From Paenibacillus woosongensis (GTDB taxonomy: Bacteria; Bacillota; Bacilli; Paenibacillales; Paenibacillaceae), in NCBI RefSeq assembly GCF_009725165.1, contig NZ_WNZW01000001.1:1178001-1242000 (forward strand): a stretch of DNA of 64,000 nucleotides, given 5' to 3'. The notes under the pieces were generated by a model. The model saw only the letters and a list, made by a program, of their open reading frames with translations, was not told the origin of the DNA and made no database searches. Of this stretch, positions 57,603 through 64,000 are shown in pieces (within the stretch, counting starts at the first letter, position 1; each line of letters begins with the position of its first letter). The position numbers and the translations under genes are program-made.

Positions 57603-57780
57603 AATGCCTCCAGCGCTTTTTATTTAGAAGTGGGGCATCAATCATTTTTAACAATAAATCATCCACGGCATCCGTCGGTCGTTTCTCACCGATTAAGTCA
57701 TTTCGTAACGCATTCAGCGCATGGACGACTATCCCGTGCTCATAATGATTCAAAGACAAGATTCGTTCCTGTTTTTTCAT
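57589..57780 (-). CDS. Small protein between ArdC-like and VirD4 genes
   Basis: A 63-residue protein with an even charge pattern, starting KKQERILSLNHYEHGIVVHALN and ending in a basic tail. GGAGGGAG is well placed before the ATG at 57780. Stop overlaps the virD4 start by 14 bases, showing operon coupling. Small genes at this place occur in Tn1549-like elements; function unknown. Confidence 0.65.
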   Translation of the reverse strand: MKKQERILSLNHYEHGIVVHALNALRNDLIGEKRPTDAVDDLLLKMIDAPLLNKKRWRHYETR

Positions 57781-57801
57781 AGCACTCCCTCCAGACAAAA
57801 C

Positions 57802-58707
57802 TTAGCGAACCGGATCGGATCGTTTAGGCTGGCGCTGTTGTGACAGGTTCCGGTTCATTCTCTGGGATGTTTGTTGAAAAGCTTCCTTCATGAGCGTCAA
57901 CTCGGCACGAACTTGCTGCGGTTCCAACCCGTTCCACTTCTCCGGCGCTCGATCAAAGCGGAAGGTGTCGGTTGCAACACCAAATTGCCTGCACAACATA
58001 TAAGAAGCGGAGTAGGCAACAAACTCGTTATCTGAGCGGTTGTACCGTCCATCGCCACGATCCAGTTCAGCATGTGTCAGTTCTTGGGCAAGCGCTCGAA
58101 AAATATCGCCGGCCTCAAGCCCGCGACGAATGGTAATGTTTTTTGGTTCTGGCTGATAGAACGCGTGCTTTTCCGATGGCAACGCATCACCAATGCCAAT
58201 CGGAACAGGGGCGAGGTCAATTAACGCTTTAATACGGGCGCGATCATCCGGGAATGCCGGTTCTTCCCGTTTCAACGCGGCGGTCGTTTGCGCAATATCA
58301 AACATCTTTTTCGGATTGTAGCTGATACCGGTGCTGCCATCCTGCTTTTGATAGGTTTCGCCCGGTTCCAGAATGTAAAACCCTGTTTCCTTTCGACGAA
58401 TGAATACCCCTTGTTCCTTCCATGTGTCAAAATCGGCAATGCGAGTCGCGTTTGGCCGCTGCGCCAGAATCAGCAACGCATTGGCCACGCTATAGCGGTC
58501 AAAGCGGCTCTGGACATCCAAATATTGCTGGAACGCCTCACCGTTCTGCATCACCGACAAGGTGGTGGCATCAATCGTATCATATGTCCATTGCCGCAGC
58601 TCCTGTTTCTTTTGCACCCATGCTTCTTTATCGAAGGATGGTTCGGTTGTACGGAAAGAAGAGGAAGCCGCAGCATCCTGTCGGAATAAATCATCCAGTT
58701 CGCTCAT
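57802..58707 (-). CDS. ArdC/ImmA-like element protein, function unsure
   Basis: A 301-residue soluble protein. Middle blocks (NALLILAQRPNATRIADFDTWKEQGVFIRRKETGF) resemble the N-terminal ssDNA-binding domain of ArdC-type antirestriction proteins. Further on, ALAQELTHAELDRGDGRY resembles a zinc-peptidase HExxH with the first His replaced by Gln, so peptidase activity is doubtful. The pattern is common in conjugative elements. Its start overlaps the PcfB-like stop by 4 bases, so it is translated in the same operon. An entry-protection role is inference. Confidence 0.6.
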   Translation of the reverse strand: MSELDDLFRQDAAASSSFRTTEPSFDKEAWVQKKQELRQWTYDTIDATTLSVMQNGEAFQQYLDVQSRFDRYSVANALLILAQRPNATRIADFDTWKEQGVFIRRKETGFYILEPGETYQKQDGSTGISYNPKKMFDIAQTTAALKREEPAFPDDRARIKALIDLAPVPIGIGDALPSEKHAFYQPEPKNITIRRGLEAGDIFRALAQELTHAELDRGDGRYNRSDNEFVAYSASYMLCRQFGVATDTFRFDRAPEKWNGLEPQQVRAELTLMKEAFQQTSQRMNRNLSQQRQPKRSDPVR

Positions 58708-59579
58708 TTGGCTTTCCCTCGCTTTCGTCCTTTTGCTTTGTTGGCTTGTTGTTTATCGGCGGCTATCCGCTCCTTTCGAGACGGCAACGGTTCCGCTTGT
58801 TCCCGCGGCTGTCTGTCTTTCTCCCATATCCTTTGCTGGCGGTTCTCTTCGCGTATTTCCCGCAATAATTGACGGACGGACACTCGCTCCGGCTCTTGAC
58901 GAGAAGGTGGATCAGTATCCCTTGCGGTAACCTCGTTGCGCTCGAAGGTATTCTCGGACGGATGGGACGTTTCCGCCGGTTCCTTCTCCGCTGTTGAATG
59001 GTCGTCCTCCGATGGAGTCGGCTCCGGCAGTTCGGACTTTCCCATCAGCTCATCCAACAAGTCGTCTGTATTCCTTTCTTCTGCGACTTCCTTCGGCAGT
59101 TCTTGTTCCTGAACTTGCTCGTGACCTGGTTCATGTCCTTGTTCCACAGCAGGCGCTTCGGACATTCCACTGGATTTTTCAATTTCACTCTTAATTTTGG
59201 CGGTATCCACAGTGGCCAAGTGGAAACGCTCCACGATCCGATTGATTTTGGACGCATCCTCCGCCCGGACCATCACATCGCACATCCCGTCCACGTTCTT
59301 TTTGTCGCGCAAAGCACAGTACAACACGCCATACCGCTTGGCTTCCTTACAGAAGGTTGCCAGGTCTTCGTTTTTGACCGCAAATACCTTTAATTCTTTC
59401 CCGCTGCGCAGCAAACCCTCCAACCGGATGCTGCCCTTTGTTCGTTTCTGCCCTTGCAAGGCCGCAAACAAATATACTGCCAAATGCTTAGCGCCTTCGC
59501 CGGAAATCTTGGCCATGACTTCGATGCTTTTCAAGCTCATGTTGACGACCTGATTGGCGGCTTCCGTTTCGGTACTCAT
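58704..59579 (-). CDS. pcfB: PcfB-family (DUF3801) protein
   Basis: A 291-residue protein whose first ~135 residues match PcfB (DUF3801) from enterococcal conjugative systems: LFAALQGQKRTKGSIRLEGLLRSGKELKVFAVKNEDLATFCKEAKRYGVLYCALRDKK. The rest is acidic, Glu/Gln/Pro-rich and then basic at the C-terminus (KGRKRGKAK), probably unstructured. The start at 59579 has AAAGGAGG. PcfB-type proteins belong to the conjugation machinery near the coupling protein. Its first 92 bases overlap the end of the relaxase gene in another frame. Confidence 0.85.
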   Translation of the reverse strand: MSTETEAANQVVNMSLKSIEVMAKISGEGAKHLAVYLFAALQGQKRTKGSIRLEGLLRSGKELKVFAVKNEDLATFCKEAKRYGVLYCALRDKKNVDGMCDVMVRAEDASKINRIVERFHLATVDTAKIKSEIEKSSGMSEAPAVEQGHEPGHEQVQEQELPKEVAEERNTDDLLDELMGKSELPEPTPSEDDHSTAEKEPAETSHPSENTFERNEVTARDTDPPSRQEPERVSVRQLLREIREENRQQRIWEKDRQPREQAEPLPSRKERIAADKQQANKAKGRKRGKAK

Positions 59580-60897
59580 CGAAAACTTCCTCCTTTCGAT
59601 CCTGTGCGCCACTTCTGTTTAACGTCTCTCGTAGTTCTCCTGAACGCTCCAAAATGCCTTGAACCAGCTTCACCTCTTTTCGAAGCGAGGCAAGCCGTTT
59701 AGAACAAACAGCAATTTGCGTTTTGTATTGTTCTCGCAGGCCCGCATCCTTGCAGCGGCGAATTCGGTTGTACAACGACTTGCGCTTCTGGTGCAGAGAT
59801 TGGATTTGTTCCTCCAACCCGTCATGAAAAGTGAGAAGCTCCTCTTGATGGGTGAGGCGGTACTTGCATAGCAGCTTGGTTTGCTCCATCAATACCGACA
59901 AGTGTCTCAAATCCTCCCGAAGTCTAAAGGATGGCTTTTTGACAGGCTTTCGTTTTCTAGGAAGCACACCCATTTCAAACAAGTAGCGGATATATAAAGC
60001 TTGCAAACCGCGCAACTTGCGACCAGCCCGAACATAACCCTTACATACTGCTCGTCGTCTGCGAACATGGGGTGGCTTCTCCCGTTCAGGCAATTGGTTT
60101 CGCAATATTCGCTGCTTGATCGCTTCCTCGGTGTAGCCATCGCCTAGACTGCGCAAACGGACAAAGCGTGTCTTTCCAGGCGCCCGTATCGCCACATGTT
60201 TGACCGCCGTTTTAAGCTCATAGCCTTGCTTTTGTAAATGGGCAAAAAACTGTGTCATCGTCATGGAAGATGCGATAGCCTGATCGATGTCCTGCCGAAT
60301 TAGCCCTCTCCATGTTGGCTTTCGCTCACGTTCCGCTTTCCATTCTCCATAATGCTTGGCTTTGCCCGATTCGGGATGCTCGATCACCGACAAGTGATGT
60401 TCCTGGCAAAGCCGGTCGGATGTCTGTCTCAGCAGGGCATAGGAAGCTTTGTTGTCGTAATACCGTTTCCCATCCACAAAGGAAACCGAGTTTAACACAA
60501 AGTGATTGTGCACATGCTGTTTATCCAAATGGGTCGATACGACGACTTCAAAGCGCTCCCCCCACAACTTCTGTGCCAGTTTAACACCGATGGTATGGGC
60601 GATTTGCGGCGTTGTCTCCCCCGGCGCAAACGCTTGATAGGCGTGAAAGGCCAAAATGCCGTCCGTCTTAAAAAACTGCCGCTTCGTCCGCTGCATCTGC
60701 TCATAAGCCGTTGACGGATCGCAGTTGACACCGCTGACATATAGTTGCTTCTCCGTCTTGGCATCCGCCTGTGTATATGCGAGTACCTGCTCCAAACCTC
60801 CGCCTTCGCTACGTTCTGCTGTCTTGTCGGGATTTGCGGCGTAATCCAGCACCCGCTTTAGCCTGTCGGTCACACCCCAGATTGCGGTCGTTGCCAC
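59488..60897 (-). CDS. mobA: MobP-type relaxase
   Basis: A 469-residue relaxase that would nick oriT and stay bound to the 5' end through a tyrosine. N-terminal ATTAIWGVTDRLKRVLDYAANPDKT, RTKRQFFKTDGILAFHAYQAF, and the three-His metal motif HLDKQHVHNHFVLNSVSF are characteristic of the Relaxase/MobA (Tn4555/Tn1549-type) family. A basic, coiled-coil C-terminal half follows. Start GTG at 60897 with AGGGGGG before it. Next to mobC and the oriT candidate; all parts look intact. Confidence 0.9.
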   Translation of the reverse strand: MATTAIWGVTDRLKRVLDYAANPDKTAERSEGGGLEQVLAYTQADAKTEKQLYVSGVNCDPSTAYEQMQRTKRQFFKTDGILAFHAYQAFAPGETTPQIAHTIGVKLAQKLWGERFEVVVSTHLDKQHVHNHFVLNSVSFVDGKRYYDNKASYALLRQTSDRLCQEHHLSVIEHPESGKAKHYGEWKAERERKPTWRGLIRQDIDQAIASSMTMTQFFAHLQKQGYELKTAVKHVAIRAPGKTRFVRLRSLGDGYTEEAIKQRILRNQLPEREKPPHVRRRRAVCKGYVRAGRKLRGLQALYIRYLFEMGVLPRKRKPVKKPSFRLREDLRHLSVLMEQTKLLCKYRLTHQEELLTFHDGLEEQIQSLHQKRKSLYNRIRRCKDAGLREQYKTQIAVCSKRLASLRKEVKLVQGILERSGELRETLNRSGAQDRKEEVFDEYRNGSRQSGRQHELEKHRSHGQDFRRRR

Positions 60898-60911
60898 GCG
60901 AAATTCCCCCC

Positions 60912-61268
60912 CTACGGCGGATGCACATTTGGATTCACTGGTGGCCTTCGTTCCGGTTCGGTTACAGCCTGTTGAATCTGCTGGACTGCGCGGCGCAAGC
61001 GGTCGGCTTCCACCTGAAATGCAGCCCGTTCCAGATGTCCAGTCGTATGGGCCTTCACAGTGAGTTGATTCAGGTTATTCCCAATAGCGTTCAGTTCACG
61101 CATCATCGCGAAATAATCCAGGGGCGGTAGCGGTTTGGGAGTATACCCATTGATCAGTGCCCGAATGTACGCTTCCCGAGAAAGTCCCGTTTTTTTCACT
61201 TCTCTCATAAGGCGAGCATGCTCGCTTTCATTTAAGCGAACCAGAAAAGAGATTGGTCGTTTCCTCAT
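60912..61268 (-). CDS. mobC: MobC-like relaxosome protein
   Basis: A 118-residue protein with a ribbon-helix-helix-like start (RPISFLVRLNESEHARLMREVKKTGLSREAYIRALI) and a coiled-coil second half (AIGNNLNQLTVKAHTTG is the conserved MobC block). It assists the relaxase in opening oriT. The start at 61268 is favoured by an AAGGGG 8 bases upstream. It directly precedes the relaxase gene by 14 bases. Confidence 0.88.
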   Translation of the reverse strand: MRKRPISFLVRLNESEHARLMREVKKTGLSREAYIRALINGYTPKPLPPLDYFAMMRELNAIGNNLNQLTVKAHTTGHLERAAFQVEADRLRRAVQQIQQAVTEPERRPPVNPNVHPP

Positions 61269-61365
61269 TAGCATCACCCCTTTCCGAAAATGAGCTACCG
61301 ACAGAAAATCTCATCGCCGCGGGACAATTCGAGCATCGAGGCAATAGCATCGTGCGAACGGGGTC

Positions 61366-61441
61366 TTAGGGGCTATGCCCCTAACAAGCGAATTTGGATA
61401 TCCAAATTCAGTGCTTGCTACAACACGAGACAGTCGTCTCG
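61366..61441. other. Candidate origin of transfer (oriT)
   Basis: Three inverted repeats in 76 bases just upstream of mobC. TTAGGGGC-TAT-GCCCCTAA lies at 61366-61384. GAATTTGGATATCCAAATTC, a perfect 20-bp palindrome, lies at 61390-61409 and is flanked by CAAGC and GCTTG. CGAGAC-AGTC-GTCTCG lies at 61426-61441. Hairpins beside mobC in a MobP-type element are the expected place and shape of oriT. The nick site was not identified. Confidence 0.5.
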
Positions 61442-61489
61442 CGTTGCCTTCAAGGCACCTGCCGGGAAAAAGAGAGGGACCCAAAAAAC

Positions 61490-61517
61490 ACAAAAAAGAC
61501 GCCGATCCGCTCAGCGC
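61490..61517 (-). terminator. Terminator of the toxin-antitoxin unit
   Basis: On the minus strand a short stem (GGCGC with GCGTC, one wobble) follows the toxin stop and is succeeded by TTTTTTG. Modest strength, but correctly placed. Confidence 0.45.
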
Positions 61518-61536
61518 CTTCCTTCGAACTTTTTTG

Positions 61537-61854
61537 TTATCTCACCAACCAGCGATAATCCTGACGGCAGTCTACAATGTAATCGACATACACGATTTCA
61601 TCCTGAATTTGATATAACACCAGATACCATTTTTCCACGAACATCTTGTGATACTTGTTTGACGGGATAAATTCCGCTTCCAGAAAAGGATAGCGCTCCG
61701 GCATTCGCGCCAAGGAACGTATCGCTTGCAGTAATTCGTTTTTCGTTTTTCGCGCGGCATCCGGACTTTTCTCCGCAAGAAATCGCACATGAGTCGCCAG
61801 CATTTGGCGGGCGCGATCGGAGACGATGATCTTATAACGGGGCATCTTTTCCAT
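61537..61854 (-). CDS. RelE/ParE-family toxin
   Basis: A 105-residue toxin of the RelE/ParE superfamily: RYKIIVSDRARQMLATHVRFLAEKSPDAARKTKNELLQAIRSLARMPERYPFLEAEF, then a YLVLYQIQDEIVYVDYIVDCRQDY strand pair with conserved basic and Tyr residues. Start at 61854 behind GAGGTG, overlapping the antitoxin gene by 23 bases. Sits in the mobile element, where such pairs help maintain it. Whether it cuts mRNA or acts on gyrase is not clear. Confidence 0.85.
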   Translation of the reverse strand: MEKMPRYKIIVSDRARQMLATHVRFLAEKSPDAARKTKNELLQAIRSLARMPERYPFLEAEFIPSNKYHKMFVEKWYLVLYQIQDEIVYVDYIVDCRQDYRWLVR

Positions 61855-62122
61855 GCTGCACCTCGTCAATAATGCCCTCCAGGTAAGCGTCCAGTTCATC
61901 CGGCGTCACGCCAACACGGCCCGCCAAACGATCTTCTTGCACAGCGAGCAGTTCTTCACGCAGCTTTAACATCTTCTCGCGACGGGAAAACGTATCAATG
62001 TCCATTACGACAAGATCGCCTTCACCGTTCTTGGTCAGATAAACCGGTTCCCCGGATGTTTTGCATAGATCGGCGATTTCATTATAGTTTTGCCGGATAC
62101 TGGCGGAAGGTTTGATAATCAT
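61832..62122 (-). CDS. Phd/YefM-family antitoxin
   Basis: A 96-residue antitoxin. N-terminal Phd fold (IIKPSASIRQNYNEIADLCKTSGEPVYLTKNGEGDLVVMDIDTF) binds DNA; the C-terminal helix and acidic tail (TPDELDAYLEGIIDEVQ) would wrap around the toxin. The start at 62122 has AAGGAG. Upstream AT-rich palindromic sequence near 62130-62190 may contain its operator. First gene of the pair. Confidence 0.87.
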   Translation of the reverse strand: MIIKPSASIRQNYNEIADLCKTSGEPVYLTKNGEGDLVVMDIDTFSRREKMLKLREELLAVQEDRLAGRVGVTPDELDAYLEGIIDEVQHGKDAPL

Positions 62123-62254
62123 CTTGGTCACTCCTTGCATAGCTGTATATTGATTTTATTATACCTATTACATGCTATACAATCAATGCGGCTGCACTTA
62201 TCCCCATATATTCACATCTTATCCACATGATGTGAAAATTTTCCGTAGCCCAGA

Positions 62255-62282
62255 AAGAAAAGACGCCAACCGTTCAGCGTCT
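62255..62282 (-). terminator. Terminator of the Toprim gene
   Basis: GACGC at 62263-62267 pairs with GCGTC at 62278-62282 around a 10-base loop; on the minus strand TTTTCTTTC follows. It lies five bases beyond the stop of the Toprim gene. Confidence 0.55.
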
Positions 62283-62286
62283 ACCG

Positions 62287-63237
62287 CTATCGGGATGGTT
62301 CACCGCGTCTTCTTCGGAATTCCATCAAATCGTTGTTTACATCCTTTCCGAACTTAGGCGGCTCATCGGATATGAGAAGGGCGGGGGAGAGGAGCCTCTG
62401 TATCGTGGCTGCCGCCAATCGCCCCGGCTCATCATTGTCCAGGTGCAGGACAAGTCGATTCACCTGGGGAAAGCACTGCAAGTAATGCGTTAGGGCAGAC
62501 GGGGGAGTAGAGTCCTCCCCATTTGTCCTGGGCCTGTATATTCCGGCCAGCGACAGCTTATGCGCCTGCCGCCAATCCCGGCCAGCGAGATGTTCCAGCG
62601 TACAGTAGGATAAGAGATCAATAGCGCTCTCAAACAGATGCAGTTCCGTACAGTTTCCCGAGGCCGGAATGGAAAACGAATACCGCTTGTCGCTGCCAGC
62701 GGCTTCCCCCATATAACGAGTGCTTGTCGTACCGCGTATCGCCGCATAGCGCGGCGTTCCTTGCTGGTCGAAACCGACGAATACCGCGTTGTGATAGCGG
62801 CGGCTTTCATACAAACGCCCCGTTTCGAGACAGTAGTCGATCAACGTGCGATGGATACCACGTTTGCTGAGATAGGCCATGACGCGATGCGATGTACGAT
62901 TCGGTTCAGGAAGTTCAAACCGCGCTGGAGATGAGCGTTGTTGCAAAGATTGCGAAAATGCAGGTGCGCTGCCTGGATGAACGCCTTCCATTTGCAGCAC
63001 CGCATCGGGAAAAGACATGCCCCGCACTTTGATCAAATAGTCCAGCGCCGAGCGCCCGCCGATCCCCCTTGACCACCAGTACCATTTACCGTTGGAAATT
63101 TTCAAGCTGTCGTGTGTCCGGGTGGTGTAGACATTGCGGGAGCATCGGACCAGTTCTGCCGGCTCGTACATTTGCAAATATGTGAGCAGGTCCAGTCTTT
63201 TGGCACGTTCGATCTGTTCCTTGTTTACATAGCTCAT
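62287..63237 (-). CDS. DUF3991/Toprim-domain protein
   Basis: A 316-residue protein typical of the mobile element's replication or mobilization end. The N-terminal part has a primase-like zinc-binding region analogue (VRCSRNVYTTRTHDSLKISNGKWYWWSRGIGGRSALDYLI). DUF3991 follows (YLSKRGIHRTLIDYCLETGRLYESRRYHNAVFVGFDQQG), then a Toprim segment (ELHLFESAIDLLSYCTLE and VNRLVLHLDNDEPG). Probably a DNA primase-like or nucleic-acid-processing protein. GGAG-type ribosome site precedes. Confidence 0.85.
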   Translation of the reverse strand: MSYVNKEQIERAKRLDLLTYLQMYEPAELVRCSRNVYTTRTHDSLKISNGKWYWWSRGIGGRSALDYLIKVRGMSFPDAVLQMEGVHPGSAPAFSQSLQQRSSPARFELPEPNRTSHRVMAYLSKRGIHRTLIDYCLETGRLYESRRYHNAVFVGFDQQGTPRYAAIRGTTSTRYMGEAAGSDKRYSFSIPASGNCTELHLFESAIDLLSYCTLEHLAGRDWRQAHKLSLAGIYRPRTNGEDSTPPSALTHYLQCFPQVNRLVLHLDNDEPGRLAAATIQRLLSPALLISDEPPKFGKDVNNDLMEFRRRRGEPSR

Positions 63238-63286
63238 TGCCGCAGCTCCTTTTGGAAATCCAGGCAGCGTCCGATGGGGTTATGGT

Positions 63287-63571
63287 TCATCGTGCCTTAC
63301 CCCTCTTTTTGGGGTACGTATAAGCTCTGCCTTCCTTCAACTTCGTAACGCCTTTCTTGTTCATGAATGCGTCTAAATCGCCTTCATGAACTTGACTGGT
63401 CACCCCGTTTGAGTCGCGGATGTAATAATACGTGTCGCCAAATCCGTTTTTCTCTTTGGATATCAACTCCAACGATGGCACGGTTTCTCCCTCCTTGATC
63501 AAGCTGGTTCCGTAACCAAAAGGCGGCAAAATCGGACAAAAGCATCCGCCGCTTGGGCTGGCATACAACAT
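63287..63571 (-). CDS. Small element protein of unknown function
   Basis: A 94-residue protein with a Cys-containing N-terminus (LYASPSGGCFCPILPPFGYG) and a beta-rich middle (DTYYYIRDSNGVTSQVHEGDLDAFMNKKGV). The start at 63571 is preferred for its GGAGG site. Resembles uncharacterised small proteins of Tn1549-like elements placed between the helicase/methylase and Toprim genes. Operon gene, no function proposed. Confidence 0.55.
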   Translation of the reverse strand: MLYASPSGGCFCPILPPFGYGTSLIKEGETVPSLELISKEKNGFGDTYYYIRDSNGVTSQVHEGDLDAFMNKKGVTKLKEGRAYTYPKKRGKAR

Positions 63572-63752
63572 GTTCATTCCTCCGGAAACGAGAAAAGGAC
63601 CCCAAAACCGGAGTCCCATTCGTCATGAAATTGATAATTTTAACAAGTGAGCGATCTTCGACCTGTGAAATGCTCGCACCGATACCATGTTCTTCTCCGT
63701 AATGGTCAGCATGAAGTTCCCTTTCAGGGGGAGGAACGACGGTGTCAGGCCG

Positions 63753-64000
63753 TTATCGCCCACGGCCCACCACTCGCCGTTCGGGCGCTTCCGGTTCTTC
63801 GTCCGGAACGCTGTCCACGGCTTCATTCTCCCGCTTATCCATATTAAGCAGGGCATTCAGTTCCGCGAGTCGCGCCGATTTCGTTAGCAGCTCCTGTTCT
63901 TTCTCGAAAGGAGCTTCGACTTGTTCCTTCGCTGTTTCCATCTGCTGGAGCAGCGTGGAGAGTTGCTGGCGGCTATGTTCCAGTTTGGCTGGCAAATCCG
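63753..64000 (-). CDS. C-terminal end of a large element helicase/methylase
   Basis: Open from the right edge of the window to a stop at 63753. It encodes the last ~82 residues: a coiled coil (LEHSRQQLSTLLQQMETAKEQVEAPFEKEQELLTKSARLAELNALLNMDKREN) followed by an acidic tail. That ending is characteristic of the very large (about 2000-3000 residue) SNF2-helicase/N-6 methylase proteins of Tn1549-like elements. Only the tail is visible, so the identification rests on pattern memory and context. Confidence 0.55.
   Translation of the reverse strand, partial: DLPAKLEHSRQQLSTLLQQMETAKEQVEAPFEKEQELLTKSARLAELNALLNMDKRENEAVDSVPDEEPEAPERRVVGRGR

Larger units (their letters stand above)
56960..64000 (-). 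mobile_element. Truncated Tn1549-like conjugative/mobilizable element
   Basis: A run of minus-strand genes with the order large helicase/methylase, small ORFs, Toprim protein, toxin-antitoxin, MobC, MobP-type relaxase, PcfB, unknown, VirD4. This is the mobilization module of Tn1549-family elements. The left edge is abrupt, inside virD4 at about 56960, fused to a host response-regulator gene. The rest of the element lies beyond the right edge. No integrase or attachment site is visible in the window. Confidence 0.7.

Noticed and set aside
63623..63856. 77-codon minus-strand frame overlapping the helicase/methylase end
   Set aside because: Out of frame with the better supported coding tail, no ribosome site; only its last 30 codons are outside that gene.

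Overview
The window looks like a chromosomal stretch of an endospore-forming Firmicute, most likely in the Paenibacillaceae. It has a GerA-type germinant receptor operon, two large secreted proteins with three C-terminal SLH (S-layer homology) domains each, strong AGGAGG-type ribosome sites, OmpR/VanZ/MMPL/BceAB-type genes typical of Bacillales, and many worn insertion sequences. The genus is an inference; no rRNA or tRNA is present.

Layout. 1-2 kb: a HAD phosphatase, a small membrane protein and a DinB-like protein. 2.8-4.8 kb: a large serine recombinase with a tiny SHOCT-like partner. 4.9-7.3 kb: debris, including the 3' part of a radical-SAM gene fused to a truncated group IIC intron that begins right after the terminator of the next gene. 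7.3-20 kb: a cell-surface block on the minus strand with a GLUG/SLH protein, an RCC1-repeat/SLH protein, a MalT-like regulator, a histidine kinase/response regulator pair and a small exported protein whose signal peptide is frameshifted. 20.9-24.9 kb: gerA-gerC-gerB plus a small membrane gene on the plus strand. 25.8-34.7 kb: an insertion-sequence graveyard (DUF6431/DDE element, IS1380, ISNCY, IS4-like) around a VanZ gene, a frameshifted MMPL exporter with its TetR regulator, and a GrpB remnant. 35.1-37.8 kb: a TetR-controlled small membrane-protein operon and a thioredoxin-reductase-like flavoprotein.

37.9-48.9 kb is the most striking region: one tightly packed minus-strand operon for a lipoprotein binding protein, FecCD-type permease, FecE-type ATPase, BchI-like and BchD-like AAA chelatase subunits, a CobN-like large chelatase subunit and a methyltransferase, followed by the 3' remnant of a ZnuB-type zinc permease. 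A perfect Zur-type operator lies in the 5' leader, just downstream of the promoter, so the operon reads as a zinc-starvation system that couples metallo-tetrapyrrole-type uptake to a chelatase, not as ordinary cobalamin synthesis.

49-52.7 kb holds recombinase and IS4 fragments, an XRE regulator and a second VanZ-like protein. 52.7-57 kb carries a BceAB-type ABC transporter whose permease is fused to an extracytoplasmic PAF-acetylhydrolase-like domain. Its divergent response regulator is cut off after 30-odd residues by the truncated end of a Tn1549-like conjugative or mobilizable element. That element fills 57-64 kb (VirD4 fragment, PcfB, MobP-type relaxase, MobC, oriT candidate, toxin-antitoxin, Toprim protein, end of a large helicase/methylase) and runs out of the window.
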